64,000 nt of DNA from Phormidium tenue FACHB-1050 (GCF_014696925.1 NZ_JACJQY010000003.1:62001-126000); one strand, 5' to 3'; positions 18,453-26,761 are shown, counted from the stretch's first letter. Program-made: numbers and translations. The notes: generated by a model not told the origin, from the sequence alone.

Positions 18453-19712
18453 CTATTCTCCATCAGATCTCCATGCGATCGCCTTGCTGATCTGCGGATC
18501 GGGTAACTTGTGCGTAATTACGGCGGCGGCAAGAACTAAAGCAGTTGATACCCAGAGACATCCCACTAAACCCGCAAACTGATAAACTAATCCCGATAAC
18601 ACCGTCCCTGCTAAGCGTCCGCCTGAATTTGCCATGTAATAGAAGCCAACATTTAGAGCAACTTTGTCATCGTCCGTGAAGGCGAGAACTAGGTAAGAAT
18701 GTACGGATGAGTTAAAGGCAAAGACTACACCAAAAATCAGTAAGCCGCCGATTATGACTAGATTAGGCGAAAGATTTAATTGCAAAGCGATCGCAATTAA
18801 CGCAGGTACAGCAATTAGGGAAGTTGTCCAAAATCGCACAGTTTGCGATCGGGGTGGTTGTCCAGAACCAAAGTGCTTAATTAATTTTGGTGCAAGGGAT
18901 TGAATTAAACCATAGCCAATCACCCAACAGGCTAAGAAGCCACCAACTTGATAAAATGACCAGCCTAAGACACTTCGCAAAAATACAGGCAATCCCACCA
19001 CAAACCACACATCTCTAGAGCCAAAGAGAAAGAATCTAGCTGCTGATAGAAGATTGATTTCAGGGCTTTTAGAAAAGAGTTGCTTAAATTTGACCTTTGC
19101 CTTGATTTTGCCCATACCTTTTGGCAAGAATAAACCTGTGAACAGAAGCAGAAATAAGCATCCTGCCATAATCCAAAGGGAACTTACAAAGCCACATAGT
19201 CCTAGTAAAGCACTGCCGATAAAAAAGCCGACACCCTTCAAAGCATTTTTGGAACCCGTAAGAATTGCTACCCATTTAAACAAAGCTGATTGAGCGTCTT
19301 GTGGTACGACAAGACGAATTGCACTTTTAGTACTCATCTTCGTCAAGTCTTTAGCAATTCCCGAAAAAGCCTGCGCGATCATCACATAGAGAACTGCTAG
19401 CCATTGCGCCCATTCAGGATTGAGAAAAGATAACATTATCAGCGAGAAAATCTGCAATCCTATCCCAGTATAAAGCGTAACTTTTAGTCCTAATTGTGAA
19501 CCAATCCATCCGCCTAAAAAGTTGGTAACAACTCCAAACACTTCATAGAACAGAAATAGCGAAGCGATTTGAATTGGGGTATAGCCAATATTGTTGAAAT
19601 AAAGCAAGACCAATAGTCGCAAAGCTCCATCGGTAATCGTAAACCCCCAATAGGTGAGGGTGACAAGCACATAATTTTTGAAGTTTGCTTGTGATGCAGT
19701 TGAGGAGTTCAT
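18453..19712 (-). CDS. arsJ: ArsJ-family MFS transporter (1-arseno-3-phosphoglycerate efflux)
   Basis: A 419-residue major facilitator with about 12 hydrophobic segments. The N-terminus (NYVLVTLTYWGFTITDGALRLLVLLYFNNIGYTP) and the loop SGIAKDLTKMSTKSAIR are characteristic of ArsJ. Known family role: GAPDH makes unstable 1-arseno-3-phosphoglycerate from arsenate, and ArsJ exports it. The GAPDH partner gene lies directly upstream on the same strand, which strongly supports the call. The frame is open further upstream, but the ATG at 19712 (MNSSTASQ, with GAGGAGTTC... before it) avoids translating the intergenic repeat at 19742-19891. Confidence 0.9.
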   Translation of the reverse strand: MNSSTASQANFKNYVLVTLTYWGFTITDGALRLLVLLYFNNIGYTPIQIASLFLFYEVFGVVTNFLGGWIGSQLGLKVTLYTGIGLQIFSLIMLSFLNPEWAQWLAVLYVMIAQAFSGIAKDLTKMSTKSAIRLVVPQDAQSALFKWVAILTGSKNALKGVGFFIGSALLGLCGFVSSLWIMAGCLFLLLFTGLFLPKGMGKIKAKVKFKQLFSKSPEINLLSAARFFLFGSRDVWFVVGLPVFLRSVLGWSFYQVGGFLACWVIGYGLIQSLAPKLIKHFGSGQPPRSQTVRFWTTSLIAVPALIAIALQLNLSPNLVIIGGLLIFGVVFAFNSSVHSYLVLAFTDDDKVALNVGFYYMANSGGRLAGTVLSGLVYQFAGLVGCLWVSTALVLAAAVITHKLPDPQISKAIAWRSDGE

Positions 19713-19741
19713 GATAAATCTCTCAAAGTTTAGATGATTTG

Positions 19742-19891
19742 CCCTCACCCCTAGCCCCTCTCCCATTGGGAGAGGGGAACAAGAAAAAAATAAGCGTTCT
19801 TTGCTCTCCCTTTCTCATTGAAAGAAGAAAAAGCAAAAAATATCTTCTTCACTCCCCATCTCCTGCGGGAGATGGGGCTGGGGGGTGAGGG
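19742..19891. repeat. CCCTCACCCC-type inverted-repeat element inside the ars operon
   Basis: It begins CCCTCACCCCTAGCCCCTC and ends GGGGCTGGGGGGTGAGGG, giving imperfect inverted ends, with secondary hairpins CCCTCTCCCATTGGGAGAGGG and CCCATCTCCTGCGGGAGATGGG. It lies between gapdh and arsJ. Similar CCCTCACCCC...GGGAG repeats are common in cyanobacterial genomes. Confidence 0.7.
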
Positions 19892-19893
19892 TC

Positions 19894-20898
19894 TTAGAAC
19901 GAAGCCACTTTTCTCGCTAATTCCGCCATGCGGCAAGAATAGCCCCACTCGTTGTCGTACCAAGCCAATATCTTGACCTGAGTTCCATCAACTACCATTG
20001 TCGAAAGAGCATCAATAATGGACGATCGCGGATCGTCTTTGTAGTCAATAGAAACTAAGGGACGTTCTTCATAACCTAAAATCCCTTTGAGTTCACCTTC
20101 GGCGGCTGTTTTTAATAATTGATTTACTTCCTCAATCGTGGTCGATCGCGCTACTTCAAATACACAATCTGTAAGAGAAGCGTTAAGCAAAGGCACTCGC
20201 ACCGCTAATCCATTTAGTTTGCCATTGAGTTCGGGATAGATCATTGCGATCGCAGTTGCCGATCCCGTTGTTGTCGGAATTAGCGATAAAGCCGAAGCCC
20301 TTGCACGACGCAGGTCTTTGTGCGGTGCATCAACGAGGGTTTGGGTATTCGTATTGTTATGAATGGTGGTAATTACGCCATGCTTAATTCCTAAACCTTC
20401 ATGGATAACTTTCACCACAGGCGCGAGGCAATTGGTCGTGCAAGACGCTGCTGTTAATAGATGATGCTGTGCGGGATCGTAGAGATAATCGTTAATTCCC
20501 ATCACGATATTCAGCGCTTCTTCCTTCACTGGAGCTGCAACGATGACTTTCTTTATGCCTTTGCTGAAATAGGGATTTAGGGTTTCGGGGGTGCGGAATT
20601 TGCCCGAACATTCGAGAACAATATCTACGCCTAATTCTTGCCAGTTGACTAATTCAGGTTTGGCATATTCGCTAAAGCTGAGGGATTGATGATCAATTTG
20701 GATGCGATCGCCTTCTAATCGCACATCCTGTTGCCAGCGTCCATGCACCGAGTCAAACTCAAGTAAATGCGCGGCAGCTTCTACGCCGCCATTGATTTCA
20801 TTAATATGCACAAATTCTAATTCGGGAAAGCCCCAAGCAGCACGCAGAAGCAATCTACCAATTCTGCCAAAACCGTTAATACCAACTCGCACTGCCAT
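19894..20898 (-). CDS. ArsJ-associated glyceraldehyde-3-phosphate dehydrogenase
   Basis: A 334-residue GAPDH with an NAD-binding start [10 protein letters not shown] (7-16), catalytic Cys153 in [10 protein letters not shown] and His180 in [13 protein letters not shown]. Glycolytic and photosynthetic GAPDHs usually have H-x-Y-T at the last site; the HNNTNTQT form marks the arsenic-operon type. With arsenate in place of phosphate it yields 1-arseno-3-phosphoglycerate, which ArsJ exports. It is the first gene after the divergent arsR, and a dyad operator lies in the 93-bp shared promoter region. Confidence 0.9.
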   Translation of the reverse strand: MAVRVGINGFGRIGRLLLRAAWGFPELEFVHINEINGGVEAAAHLLEFDSVHGRWQQDVRLEGDRIQIDHQSLSFSEYAKPELVNWQELGVDIVLECSGKFRTPETLNPYFSKGIKKVIVAAPVKEEALNIVMGINDYLYDPAQHHLLTAASCTTNCLAPVVKVIHEGLGIKHGVITTIHNNTNTQTLVDAPHKDLRRARASALSLIPTTTGSATAIAMIYPELNGKLNGLAVRVPLLNASLTDCVFEVARSTTIEEVNQLLKTAAEGELKGILGYEERPLVSIDYKDDPRSSIIDALSTMVVDGTQVKILAWYDNEWGYSCRMAELARKVASF

Positions 20899-20919
20899 GA
20901 TTTAACCTATAATCCTAGT

Positions 20920-20935
20920 ATTGATTTATATCAAT
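20920..20935. promoter_or_regulatory. Candidate ArsR operator in the gapdh/arsR divergent promoter
   Basis: ATTGAT-TTAT-ATCAAT is a perfect 6-4-6 dyad, midway between the divergent start codons at 20898 and 20992. ArsR/SmtB repressors bind dyads of this kind. A related dyad precedes the second transcription unit of the locus. Confidence 0.55.
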
Positions 20936-20991
20936 ATTTGTATTTGTCGATATTTTGGCGGTTTTGATGGGGATATGTCAAGATTAAAGCT

Positions 20992-21351
20992 ATGAAAATT
21001 TCTCAACCGATGATTGCCCAACCCAAGGAAGCTGCGATCGCAACGAGATGTTGTCCGCCACTAATGGCTGGGCGATTGCAACCAGAGGACACAGCTTTAT
21101 TAGCAAGTATCTTTCGTGTATTGGGCGAACCTGTGCGATTACAAATTTTGAGTTTGATTGCGGCTCAGCCCACTCAAGAAGTCTATGCCTGTGAATTGGT
21201 TGAAACCTTAGGTATATCGCAGCCAACTGTCAGTCATCATCTCAAGGTTCTTTATGAGTCTGGACTACTTACGAAAGAACGACGTGGCACTTCAATTTAC
21301 TATCGCATTTTGCCTGAAAAGTTAGCGATGTTAAGGGATGCTCTTTCATAA
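20992..21351 (+). CDS. arsR: ArsR/SmtB-family metalloid-sensing repressor
   Basis: A 119-residue winged-helix regulator. The DNA-recognition helix is in LGISQPTVSHHLKVLYESGLL, and the wing is RRGTSIYYRI. Candidate arsenite ligands are the vicinal Cys20-Cys21 (TRCCPP) and Cys67 (VYACEL). This arrangement resembles the CgArsR type (Cys15, Cys16, Cys55) more than the E. coli type, which uses a C-x-C in the recognition helix region. Divergent from the ars genes, it most likely represses them and itself until As(III) binds. ATG at 20992. Confidence 0.92.
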   Translation: MKISQPMIAQPKEAAIATRCCPPLMAGRLQPEDTALLASIFRVLGEPVRLQILSLIAAQPTQEVYACELVETLGISQPTVSHHLKVLYESGLLTKERRGTSIYYRILPEKLAMLRDALS

Positions 21352-21383
21352 ACAGAGGGGACGCTTAGCGTCCCCTCTGTTTT
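21350..21383. terminator. Bidirectional terminator between arsR and the DUF2214 gene
   Basis: AAACAGAGGGGACGC pairs with GCGTCCCCTCTGTTTT around a TTA loop. It starts at the arsR stop and touches the end of the convergent gene, so it can serve both. Confidence 0.75.
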
Positions 21384-21840
21384 ATAAGCCTAACGTAATT
21401 CCTCTTGCCATCATGGAAGCAAGGAGAGGAATGAGACTAAATCCAACAAGCTCAATGTGAATAATTGTTCTTAAGGTTTTGACTTTCTCTGGGCTTACTT
21501 CTGGAGGCTTTTCCGCACGAAGGTTTTTAATCCACATCAAGAATGAAACTGTGGGATATAGCGACAATAAGCCAACCGCAATAAATACAGATATTTTCAT
21601 CCAGAAAACTGGTTGATGGGAATAGTAATCTGCGCCTTTTTCAAAATATAAATATCTTAAAATCCCCGTTACTAAGATCGTAATTCCTGCAATTCCATAA
21701 ATAGTATCGGCAATTAGAATTCGCCATCCATCACGATTGGTTAGGTCTTGCTTTAGGGTAAATAGTTCTGTAGATAAAGCCGCAAAAATAAGTCCTAAGC
21801 TCAAATAATGTAAATAAGCAGCGATCGCATTAGCCCACAT
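21382..21840 (-). CDS. DUF2214 family membrane protein
   Basis: A 152-residue protein with four hydrophobic segments: IAAYLHYLSLGLIFAAL near the start, TIYGIAGITILVTGIL, WMKISVFIAVGLLSLYPTVSFL, and IHIELVGFSLIPLLASMMA. The pattern (early His in YLHYLSL, MKIS, late E-LVGF) is that of the DUF2214 family of small integral membrane proteins. Their function is not known. It is convergent with arsR and not obviously part of the arsenic operon. Confidence 0.75.
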   Translation of the reverse strand: MWANAIAAYLHYLSLGLIFAALSTELFTLKQDLTNRDGWRILIADTIYGIAGITILVTGILRYLYFEKGADYYSHQPVFWMKISVFIAVGLLSLYPTVSFLMWIKNLRAEKPPEVSPEKVKTLRTIIHIELVGFSLIPLLASMMARGITLGL

Positions 21841-22046
21841 AAGACTCTCCTATAACTTGATTTCAAGATTATCACTACAATCAAGCTTTATCATGATTTC
21901 CAACAAATAATGACGATAATCTATGATATTTGTGGAAATTTATAGGGTTTTAGCTTTATTCGCTGTATGATTTATCAATTACAGCCTTATACCAAAACAC
22001 AAAGCTGATGACAAATTAAACCACTAGAAGCTTATAGTTCAATCCA

Positions 22047-22586
22047 CTACACGATCATATCTACTGCGAGTTTATTAGCGATCGCCTCACCTTTTAAGAT
22101 CTCAACCAACTTCAAAGCAAATGCCATTGCTGTCCCCGCACCCCGACTGGTAACCACATTGCCATCAACGACCACAGGAATCGTCAAGTATTCCGCGACT
22201 TGCATCTCATCTTTGACCGATGGATAGGATGTGGCGCGTTTATCCTTGAGTAAACCTGCGGCGGACAGAACAGTGGGGGCAGCGCAAATGGCGGCGACCA
22301 ATTTATTTGCGGAATCATGGGCAATTAACATTTTGGCAATGCGTGGATCTTCTTTCATCCGAAACGTACCCGCACCGCCAGCAAGGACGATCGCATCAAA
22401 TTGACTCGCATCGACTTGATCGAGAAGTGTATCGGCAATAATGGCGATCGCATGACCGCCGATCACAGTTTGTGTAGTTAAGCTTGCGGTAGTTACCTCA
22501 ACCCCAGCACGACGTAACACATCAATAATTGTGATCGCTTCTATTTCTTCAAAGCCTTCAAATAGTGGGACAAGTGCGTTAGTCAT
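22047..22586 (-). CDS. DJ-1/PfpI family protein (YajL/ThiJ type)
   Basis: A 179-residue class I glutamine-amidotransferase-like protein. Glu16 lies in FEGFEEIEAI and the nucleophile Cys in VAAICAAPTVLSAAG (about residue 102), followed by the conserved ATSYPSV. This arrangement is typical of the DJ-1/YajL subgroup, whose members are linked to oxidative stress and, in some reports, removal of glyoxal adducts. The exact activity is uncertain. It is a single gene followed by fur on the same strand; the fur end lies 69 bp from this gene's start, beyond a palindrome. Confidence 0.85.
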   Translation of the reverse strand: MTNALVPLFEGFEEIEAITIIDVLRRAGVEVTTASLTTQTVIGGHAIAIIADTLLDQVDASQFDAIVLAGGAGTFRMKEDPRIAKMLIAHDSANKLVAAICAAPTVLSAAGLLKDKRATSYPSVKDEMQVAEYLTIPVVVDGNVVTSRGAGTAMAFALKLVEILKGEAIANKLAVDMIV

Positions 22587-22610
22587 ATTTCACCAATTAA
22601 ATTAAAATCC

Positions 22611-22659
22611 CATAAAGACAAAGTTGGACGAGCAAAGCTCGCCCAACTTTGCCTTTATG
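22611..22659. terminator. Palindrome between fur and the DJ-1 gene, overlapping the fur stop
   Basis: CATAAAGACAAAGTTGG(A)CGAGC pairs with GCTCGCCCAACTTTGCCTTTATG around AAA (core GCAAAGC). The right arm reaches past the fur stop at 22655. It is a likely terminator for fur. Confidence 0.55.
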
Positions 22660-23044
22660 GAGTTTGCTGCTGACATTCACTACACAAACCAAAAAATTCA
22701 AGCGTGTGATAGTAAATTTGGAAAGAGTGTTTTTTTGCTAGTTGATTGCCCAAATCATGGATAGGGCAAGAGTCAATGGGTAAAGACTTGCCGCAATTAA
22801 GGCAATTAAGATGATGTCTATCGGCAGGGGTGACACTATAGACGGTTTCCCCATTTGGTAAGGTCAACGCTTTGATTAAGCCTTGTAGCTTGAGAGTATC
22901 TAGAGATCGATAAACCGTAGCCAGACCCACACTGTTTTCACTATTGCGTAACTCCGAATGAATATCCTGCGCGGATATGGCGCGATCGTGATGTTGGAGG
23001 AGATGTAGCACTCGTTCTTGACTGCGAGTGAGTTTTTCTTTCAT
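22655..23044 (-). CDS. Fur-family metalloregulator, probably Zur (FurB)
   Basis: A 129-residue winged-helix repressor. The recognition helix region is NSVGLATVYRSLDTLKLQGLI. The structural zinc site is CLNCGK...CSEC, and the sensor region is ADRHHLNCLNCGKSLPIDSCPIH. The short N-terminus (MKEKLTRSQERVLHLLQ) and these features fit the zinc-type subgroup better than FurA or PerR, but this is a judgement from memory. No zinc transporter is adjacent. A hairpin terminator of the upstream gene lies in front of it. Confidence 0.75.
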   Translation of the reverse strand: MKEKLTRSQERVLHLLQHHDRAISAQDIHSELRNSENSVGLATVYRSLDTLKLQGLIKALTLPNGETVYSVTPADRHHLNCLNCGKSLPIDSCPIHDLGNQLAKKHSFQIYYHTLEFFGLCSECQQQTP

Positions 23045-23057
23045 GCTTTTGCTGTTT

Positions 23058-23092
23058 ACCCAAGAAAATATCCACAGAATATTTTCTTGGGT
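23058..23092 (-). terminator. Hairpin after the Eis-like gene's neighbour boundary
   Basis: ACCCAAGAAAATAT pairs with ATATTTTCTTGGGT. It sits just beyond the stop (23097) of the minus-strand acetyltransferase gene and before fur, and fits a terminator for the former. Confidence 0.5.
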
Positions 23093-23096
23093 ATGG

Positions 23097-24323
23097 TTAG
23101 AACTTAAAAGGATTATAAATCAGACATGGTGTAAAGCATTTTTCTAATCGCTCACAGGTTTCGGGTGTGATTCCAGTAATCCATTGTTGATGTACAAGAT
23201 CACCGATCGCTTGAGTACCATAAATTAAGGCAGATATACCTGCGATCGTTGCTTTAAAGTCGATCGCCAGATCTGCGATATCGCCATTACTATAGCGTTT
23301 AACTGTAAGCTGACCGCGATCGCCATTTACTCCAAATACACCATCATTCCAATTGCAATAGGGATCACAGAGGGCAAAGGTAAATGGCTCAGAGGCGATC
23401 GGTAACCCATGCAAAGCACCGACAATATCGATCACTCTGACCATCCAAGGATCGGTCATGATTGAGTCTAAACGTCCTGCATTACTGAACCATGTATGCA
23501 CATTTGCGCTCAGTGGCAAAGGTATTTTCAGACTATGAATCTGGTCACGATGGCTAGCAAAGAAATGCAATAGTCGATCTCGTGAGTCGATATCTGTCCA
23601 GAATATCGATGAAATTTCAATCTGGCGATCGTGCATTGGCAAATTGCCACTGCTATCGATCACATAGATAGCTATGGCTACGGGTTGGCGATCGCGTTTG
23701 ATTACTACACAGAGTTTTTGGCGATGTAGATGCCACCATTGATCGTAGGTAAAATTAGTAATTGCCAGCCCATGACTATGGGGTAGTAGTGTTTGCGATC
23801 GCAGGTTTTCGTAGAGAAAATTTGCCAAAATATCCTTTGCTTCTGTCGCGGCAAGGCGATCGCAGGTTAAGTTAGCTGCATTCGGTAGTTTTAAATATTT
23901 CGATAAAGACGAAACAGGAATATTTACTTCATTGGTGGCATTAGCGATCGCATAGCCCAGTGACTCATAAAAACTTTCTTTAAAGGGCGTAAGCATACTT
24001 ACGCAGATCCCTTGCATCCGCATTTCTAAAAAGGCACTTTTCATCAGAGCCTTGACACATCCTTGGTTGCGATATTCAGGATATGTCCATACACCACCGA
24101 TACCTCCCATAGCCTTGAGACTACCGCGCACCGACTGCTGAAAGCTAAAACATTGCAACGCCGCCACAATTTTGCCATCGATTTCCGCCGCTAAGACCTC
24201 TTCAGGATTAATCGCCGTCAAATGCGATCGTGGTAAATCTTGATTAGTCCAGCGTGAATAGGCATACAAATCCCCCTTGAGAATTTCAAGGCGATCGTTT
24301 TTGTCGATTTTGCGAATTTTCAT
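23097..24323 (-). CDS. Eis-like GNAT N-acetyltransferase
   Basis: A 408-residue protein with an N-terminal GNAT domain. The acetyl-CoA site is GGIGGVWTYPEYRNQGCVKALMK (about 93-115), and SMLTPFKESFYESLGYAIA is typical of the Eis family. A second, degenerate GNAT-like domain follows. The C-terminal ~100 residues resemble an SCP2-like fold (DLAIDFKATIAGISALIYG). Eis proteins acetylate aminoglycosides, peptides or lysines; the substrate here is not known. The stop of this gene is 52 bp from the fur start on the same strand. Confidence 0.82.
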   Translation of the reverse strand: MKIRKIDKNDRLEILKGDLYAYSRWTNQDLPRSHLTAINPEEVLAAEIDGKIVAALQCFSFQQSVRGSLKAMGGIGGVWTYPEYRNQGCVKALMKSAFLEMRMQGICVSMLTPFKESFYESLGYAIANATNEVNIPVSSLSKYLKLPNAANLTCDRLAATEAKDILANFLYENLRSQTLLPHSHGLAITNFTYDQWWHLHRQKLCVVIKRDRQPVAIAIYVIDSSGNLPMHDRQIEISSIFWTDIDSRDRLLHFFASHRDQIHSLKIPLPLSANVHTWFSNAGRLDSIMTDPWMVRVIDIVGALHGLPIASEPFTFALCDPYCNWNDGVFGVNGDRGQLTVKRYSNGDIADLAIDFKATIAGISALIYGTQAIGDLVHQQWITGITPETCERLEKCFTPCLIYNPFKF

Positions 24324-24332
24324 TCCTTAGCT

Positions 24333-25004
24333 CTAGCCTTCGCTTGGGAGATCACCAAAGCGATCTCGATATTTTTGAAGCATAGCTTCGGCTTCACTAA
24401 GTCTCTCTGTAGTTGCTTCTAACAAGTTATTGACTTCGATATAGGATTGGAACTTTGTACCGTCAGGACGATAGAGCTGTAGATGACCTGTAGATATATT
24501 AAAGCGAACATTGAGGCGTGGGCTAACCCAATCATCATTGGAGAAGATTGGCTCTAATCCATTGGTGGTGCGGAGCCAAATATCAAGTAGATTGGTCTCG
24601 GGGTCATAGAGATAATATTCTTCGACATTGTAGCGATCGAAGAAGAGAAGCTTTTTGCTCATCTCATGACGGCTATTACTAGGTGAGAGAATCTCGAAAA
24701 CGACTTGAGGCGCAATATTATCCTCTTCCCATTGACGATAAGATCCCCTATCTCCTTTAGGACGACCAAATACGACCATTACATCAGGTGCAGTAACTAT
24801 CGTGTTCTGCCCTTTGACAGGATACCAGAACAGATCCCCTGCTACAAATACTTGGGGATTATTGAAGTATAGCCAATCTAAGCCTTTCTTAATTTCCACG
24901 ATTAGTTCAAACTGTTTGGTATTGTCAGCCATTGGTTTGCCATCACTTTCGGGATAAATAATCTCGACTTCGTTGGGGTTAGGTTTGCTCAGTTGACTGA
25001 CCAT
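24333..25004 (-). CDS. Uma2 family (DUF820) putative endonuclease
   Basis: A 223-residue protein of the PD-(D/E)xK-like Uma2 family, which is greatly expanded in cyanobacteria. Candidate catalytic residues are Asp74 (TAPDVMVVFG), Glu104 (VVFEILSPSN) and Lys117/118 (MSKKLLFFDRY). The conserved EEYYLYDPE follows. I chose the ATG at 25004 (MVSQLSKP) because GGGAG lies just upstream; the frame is open for 21 more codons. The cellular role of Uma2 proteins is unknown. Nine bp separate its end from the acetyltransferase start. Confidence 0.8.
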   Translation of the reverse strand: MVSQLSKPNPNEVEIIYPESDGKPMADNTKQFELIVEIKKGLDWLYFNNPQVFVAGDLFWYPVKGQNTIVTAPDVMVVFGRPKGDRGSYRQWEEDNIAPQVVFEILSPSNSRHEMSKKLLFFDRYNVEEYYLYDPETNLLDIWLRTTNGLEPIFSNDDWVSPRLNVRFNISTGHLQLYRPDGTKFQSYIEVNNLLEATTERLSEAEAMLQKYRDRFGDLPSEG

Positions 25005-25069
25005 TTTGTTTGGCTCCCGAACTGAAATTAGATAGTTTTGAGATATTTTGATTGTAATTGATATCATCT

Positions 25070-25119
25070 AAATATTTTATGAGAGTAAGCCCTGTGGGGC
25101 TTACTCTCATAAAATATTT
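25070..25119. repeat. Perfect palindrome upstream of psbE
   Basis: AAATATTTTATGAGAGTAAG plus CCC is mirrored by GGGCTTACTCTCATAAAATATTT around TGTG. It lies between the divergent Uma2 gene and psbE and so is not a 3'-end terminator for either annotated gene. Confidence 0.6.
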
Positions 25120-25224
25120 GGAATTGATGAGGCTATTGTTTTAGCTCTGCGATCGCAAGTATGTACAATAGTAAATTATTATTTAAGATAAAGATTTTAA
25201 ACATCACACATTTAGAGGACTGTT

Positions 25225-25467
25225 ATGGCAGGTACTACTGGAGAACGCCCATTTTCCGACATTATTACTAGCGTTCGTTATTGGCTAATCCACAGCCTTA
25301 CAATTCCCGCTTTATTTTTGGCAGGTTGGCTATTTGTAAGCACAGGCTTAGCTTATGACGTATTTGGCACACCACGCCCCAACGAATACTATGGTCAAGA
25401 TCGTCAGACCGCTCCTCTGGTAACCGATCGCTACAATCCCTCCAAAGATATCCAAATGGGTAAATAG
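25225..25467 (+). CDS. psbE: Cytochrome b559 alpha subunit of photosystem II
   Basis: An 80-residue single-span protein of the PSII reaction centre. Haem ligand His23 is in [16 protein letters not shown], followed by the membrane segment to [12 protein letters not shown] and the lumenal tail [12 protein letters not shown]. With PsbF it binds the cytochrome b559 haem by one His each. It is the first gene of psbE-psbF-psbL-psbJ. AGAGGA lies upstream of the ATG. Confidence 0.98.
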   Translation: MAGTTGERPFSDIITSVRYWLIHSLTIPALFLAGWLFVSTGLAYDVFGTPRPNEYYGQDRQTAPLVTDRYNPSKDIQMGK

Positions 25468-25574
25468 CGCTTAGATCAACAATATTTCGTTAATTTTGCA
25501 GCCATAAACTTAAGCGCTAAATTAACGACTCCCCATTAACGCACTCAATCAACGCATCCACTACTTAAACAACT

Positions 25575-25709
25575 ATGGCAAGCAACAACCCTAACCAACC
25601 CATTCAATATCCTGTATTTACTTTCCGTTGGCTGGCTGTTCACGGTTTAGGGGTTCCTACCGTGTTCTTCATCGGCGCGATCGCTGCAATGCAATTCATC
25701 AGCCGCTAA
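25575..25709 (+). CDS. psbF: Cytochrome b559 beta subunit
   Basis: A 44-residue protein beginning [20 protein letters not shown], with haem-ligand His23 in [14 protein letters not shown] and ending QFISR. It pairs with PsbE around one haem in the PSII core. It starts 107 bp after the psbE stop, a wide gap for this operon. It is the second of four psb genes. Confidence 0.98.
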   Translation: MASNNPNQPIQYPVFTFRWLAVHGLGVPTVFFIGAIAAMQFISR

Positions 25710-25789
25710 TCGAAATTCATTCCAGTTTTGCTTTCTTAAAAAACAAAACTTTTTACCTTTACCTTTAACCTTTCTCCTTTTACCTACCT

Positions 25790-25906
25790 ATGGCTCCTAA
25801 AAATCCTAACAGCCAACCTGTAGAGTTGAACCGTACTTCTCTCTTCTTGGGACTACTGCTCATTTTCGTAACTGTGCTACTTTTTTCCAGCTATTTCTTT
25901 AACTAG
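25790..25906 (+). CDS. psbL: Photosystem II protein L
   Basis: A 38-residue single-span protein beginning [21 protein letters not shown] and ending LLFSSYFFN, which is the conserved PsbL sequence. It sits at the PSII monomer interface near QA and supports dimer stability. Third gene of the psbEFLJ operon, 80 bp after psbF. Confidence 0.98.
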   Translation: MAPKNPNSQPVELNRTSLFLGLLLIFVTVLLFSSYFFN

Positions 25907-26017
25907 TGTGGCTTAGGGATTAGTTAGAAAAGATTCTATTTCTTGAATAATCTCTAAATTCTCAAACTCATTTGCACTTCATTTCATAAAAACAATTTTT
26001 ATCTGGAGGTTTCATTC

Positions 26018-26137
26018 ATGCTTCAAAATGGACGTATTCCGCTTTGGTTGGTCGCAACTGTTGCTGGTACTGGTGTACTAGTTGTTGTCGGTCTTTTCTT
26101 TTATGGTTCCTATGTTGGACTTGGTTCGGCTAGCTAA
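26018..26137 (+). CDS. psbJ: Photosystem II protein J
   Basis: A 39-residue single-span protein, [20 protein letters not shown] through [15 protein letters not shown], matching PsbJ. It is a low-molecular-mass subunit near the plastoquinone channel and affects QA-to-QB electron flow. A strong ribosome site (TCTGGAGGT) lies before the ATG. Last gene of the operon, followed by a strong terminator. Confidence 0.98.
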   Translation: MLQNGRIPLWLVATVAGTGVLVVVGLFFYGSYVGLGSAS

Positions 26138-26144
26138 CTTTCCA

Positions 26145-26182
26145 TAAAAAAAGAAGGGGCGCATTGCGCCCCTTCTTTTTTT
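26145..26182 (+). terminator. Intrinsic terminator of psbEFLJ
   Basis: AAAAAAAGAAGGGGCGC pairs with GCGCCCCTTCTTTTTTT around ATT and continues into a T run. It begins eight bp after the psbJ stop and also lies just beyond the end of the convergent GST gene (26189). Confidence 0.9.
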
Positions 26183-26188
26183 GTTTTT

Positions 26189-26743
26189 TTATGAAATACC
26201 TAAAATTGCTTTTTTGTAAGCGGGGCGATCGCTAATTCGCTTCATGTAAGCATCGATCGCAGGATAGTCAGCATAGGACATTTGCAGCATCATGATCGCA
26301 TAGCCCAAAATTGAACCTACGGCAACATCCGACACTGTGAAATTTTCGCCAGTAATATAATCCTGATTTTCGAGAACCTTGTTTAAGCTGCCCAGTAAAC
26401 GGGGTGTTTCTTTCTCGCGACTTTCCGCAACAAAGAGTCCAGTTCCCAGTGTCGAGTTAGCAAATAAGACCCATTGAGCAGCGATCGCTCTTTCTTGTAA
26501 TGTCTTCAATTGGTCATATTTTTCCGCCACATAAAGCATAATCGCACCTGATTCCCAGACGATAAAGCCATCATCATCAATCGCAGGGACTTTACCAAAG
26601 GGATTAATTGCTAAGAATTCAGGCTGTAAATGCTCACCTACTTTCATATCCAGTAACTGAAACTCATAGGGAGCTTGCAATTCTTCTAGATACCATCTGA
26701 CGATTGAGGCGCGACTTCTTGCGCCACCATAGAGCTTGATCAT
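26189..26743 (-). CDS. Glutathione S-transferase family protein
   Basis: A 184-residue protein with an N-terminal thioredoxin-like GST domain: MIKLYGGARSRASIVRWYLEEL, with Ser or Arg at the catalytic loop, the cis-Pro segment GKVPAIDDDG (51-60) and the gamma-glutamyl-binding ESGAIMLYVAE (64-74). An all-helical C-terminal domain follows (FTVSDVAVGSILGYAI). It is slightly short for GSTs. It could detoxify electrophiles or peroxides; the substrate is unknown. It is convergent with psbEFLJ. Confidence 0.87.
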   Translation of the reverse strand: MIKLYGGARSRASIVRWYLEELQAPYEFQLLDMKVGEHLQPEFLAINPFGKVPAIDDDGFIVWESGAIMLYVAEKYDQLKTLQERAIAAQWVLFANSTLGTGLFVAESREKETPRLLGSLNKVLENQDYITGENFTVSDVAVGSILGYAIMMLQMSYADYPAIDAYMKRISDRPAYKKAILGIS

Positions 26744-26761
26744 AGTTTTTTTCTAAACACA

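Noticed and set aside
25136-25169. TTGTTT or TTAGCT with TACAAT as a psbE promoter
   Set aside because: TACAAT is a fair -10, but the -35 candidates are weak or badly spaced; not strong enough to annotate.
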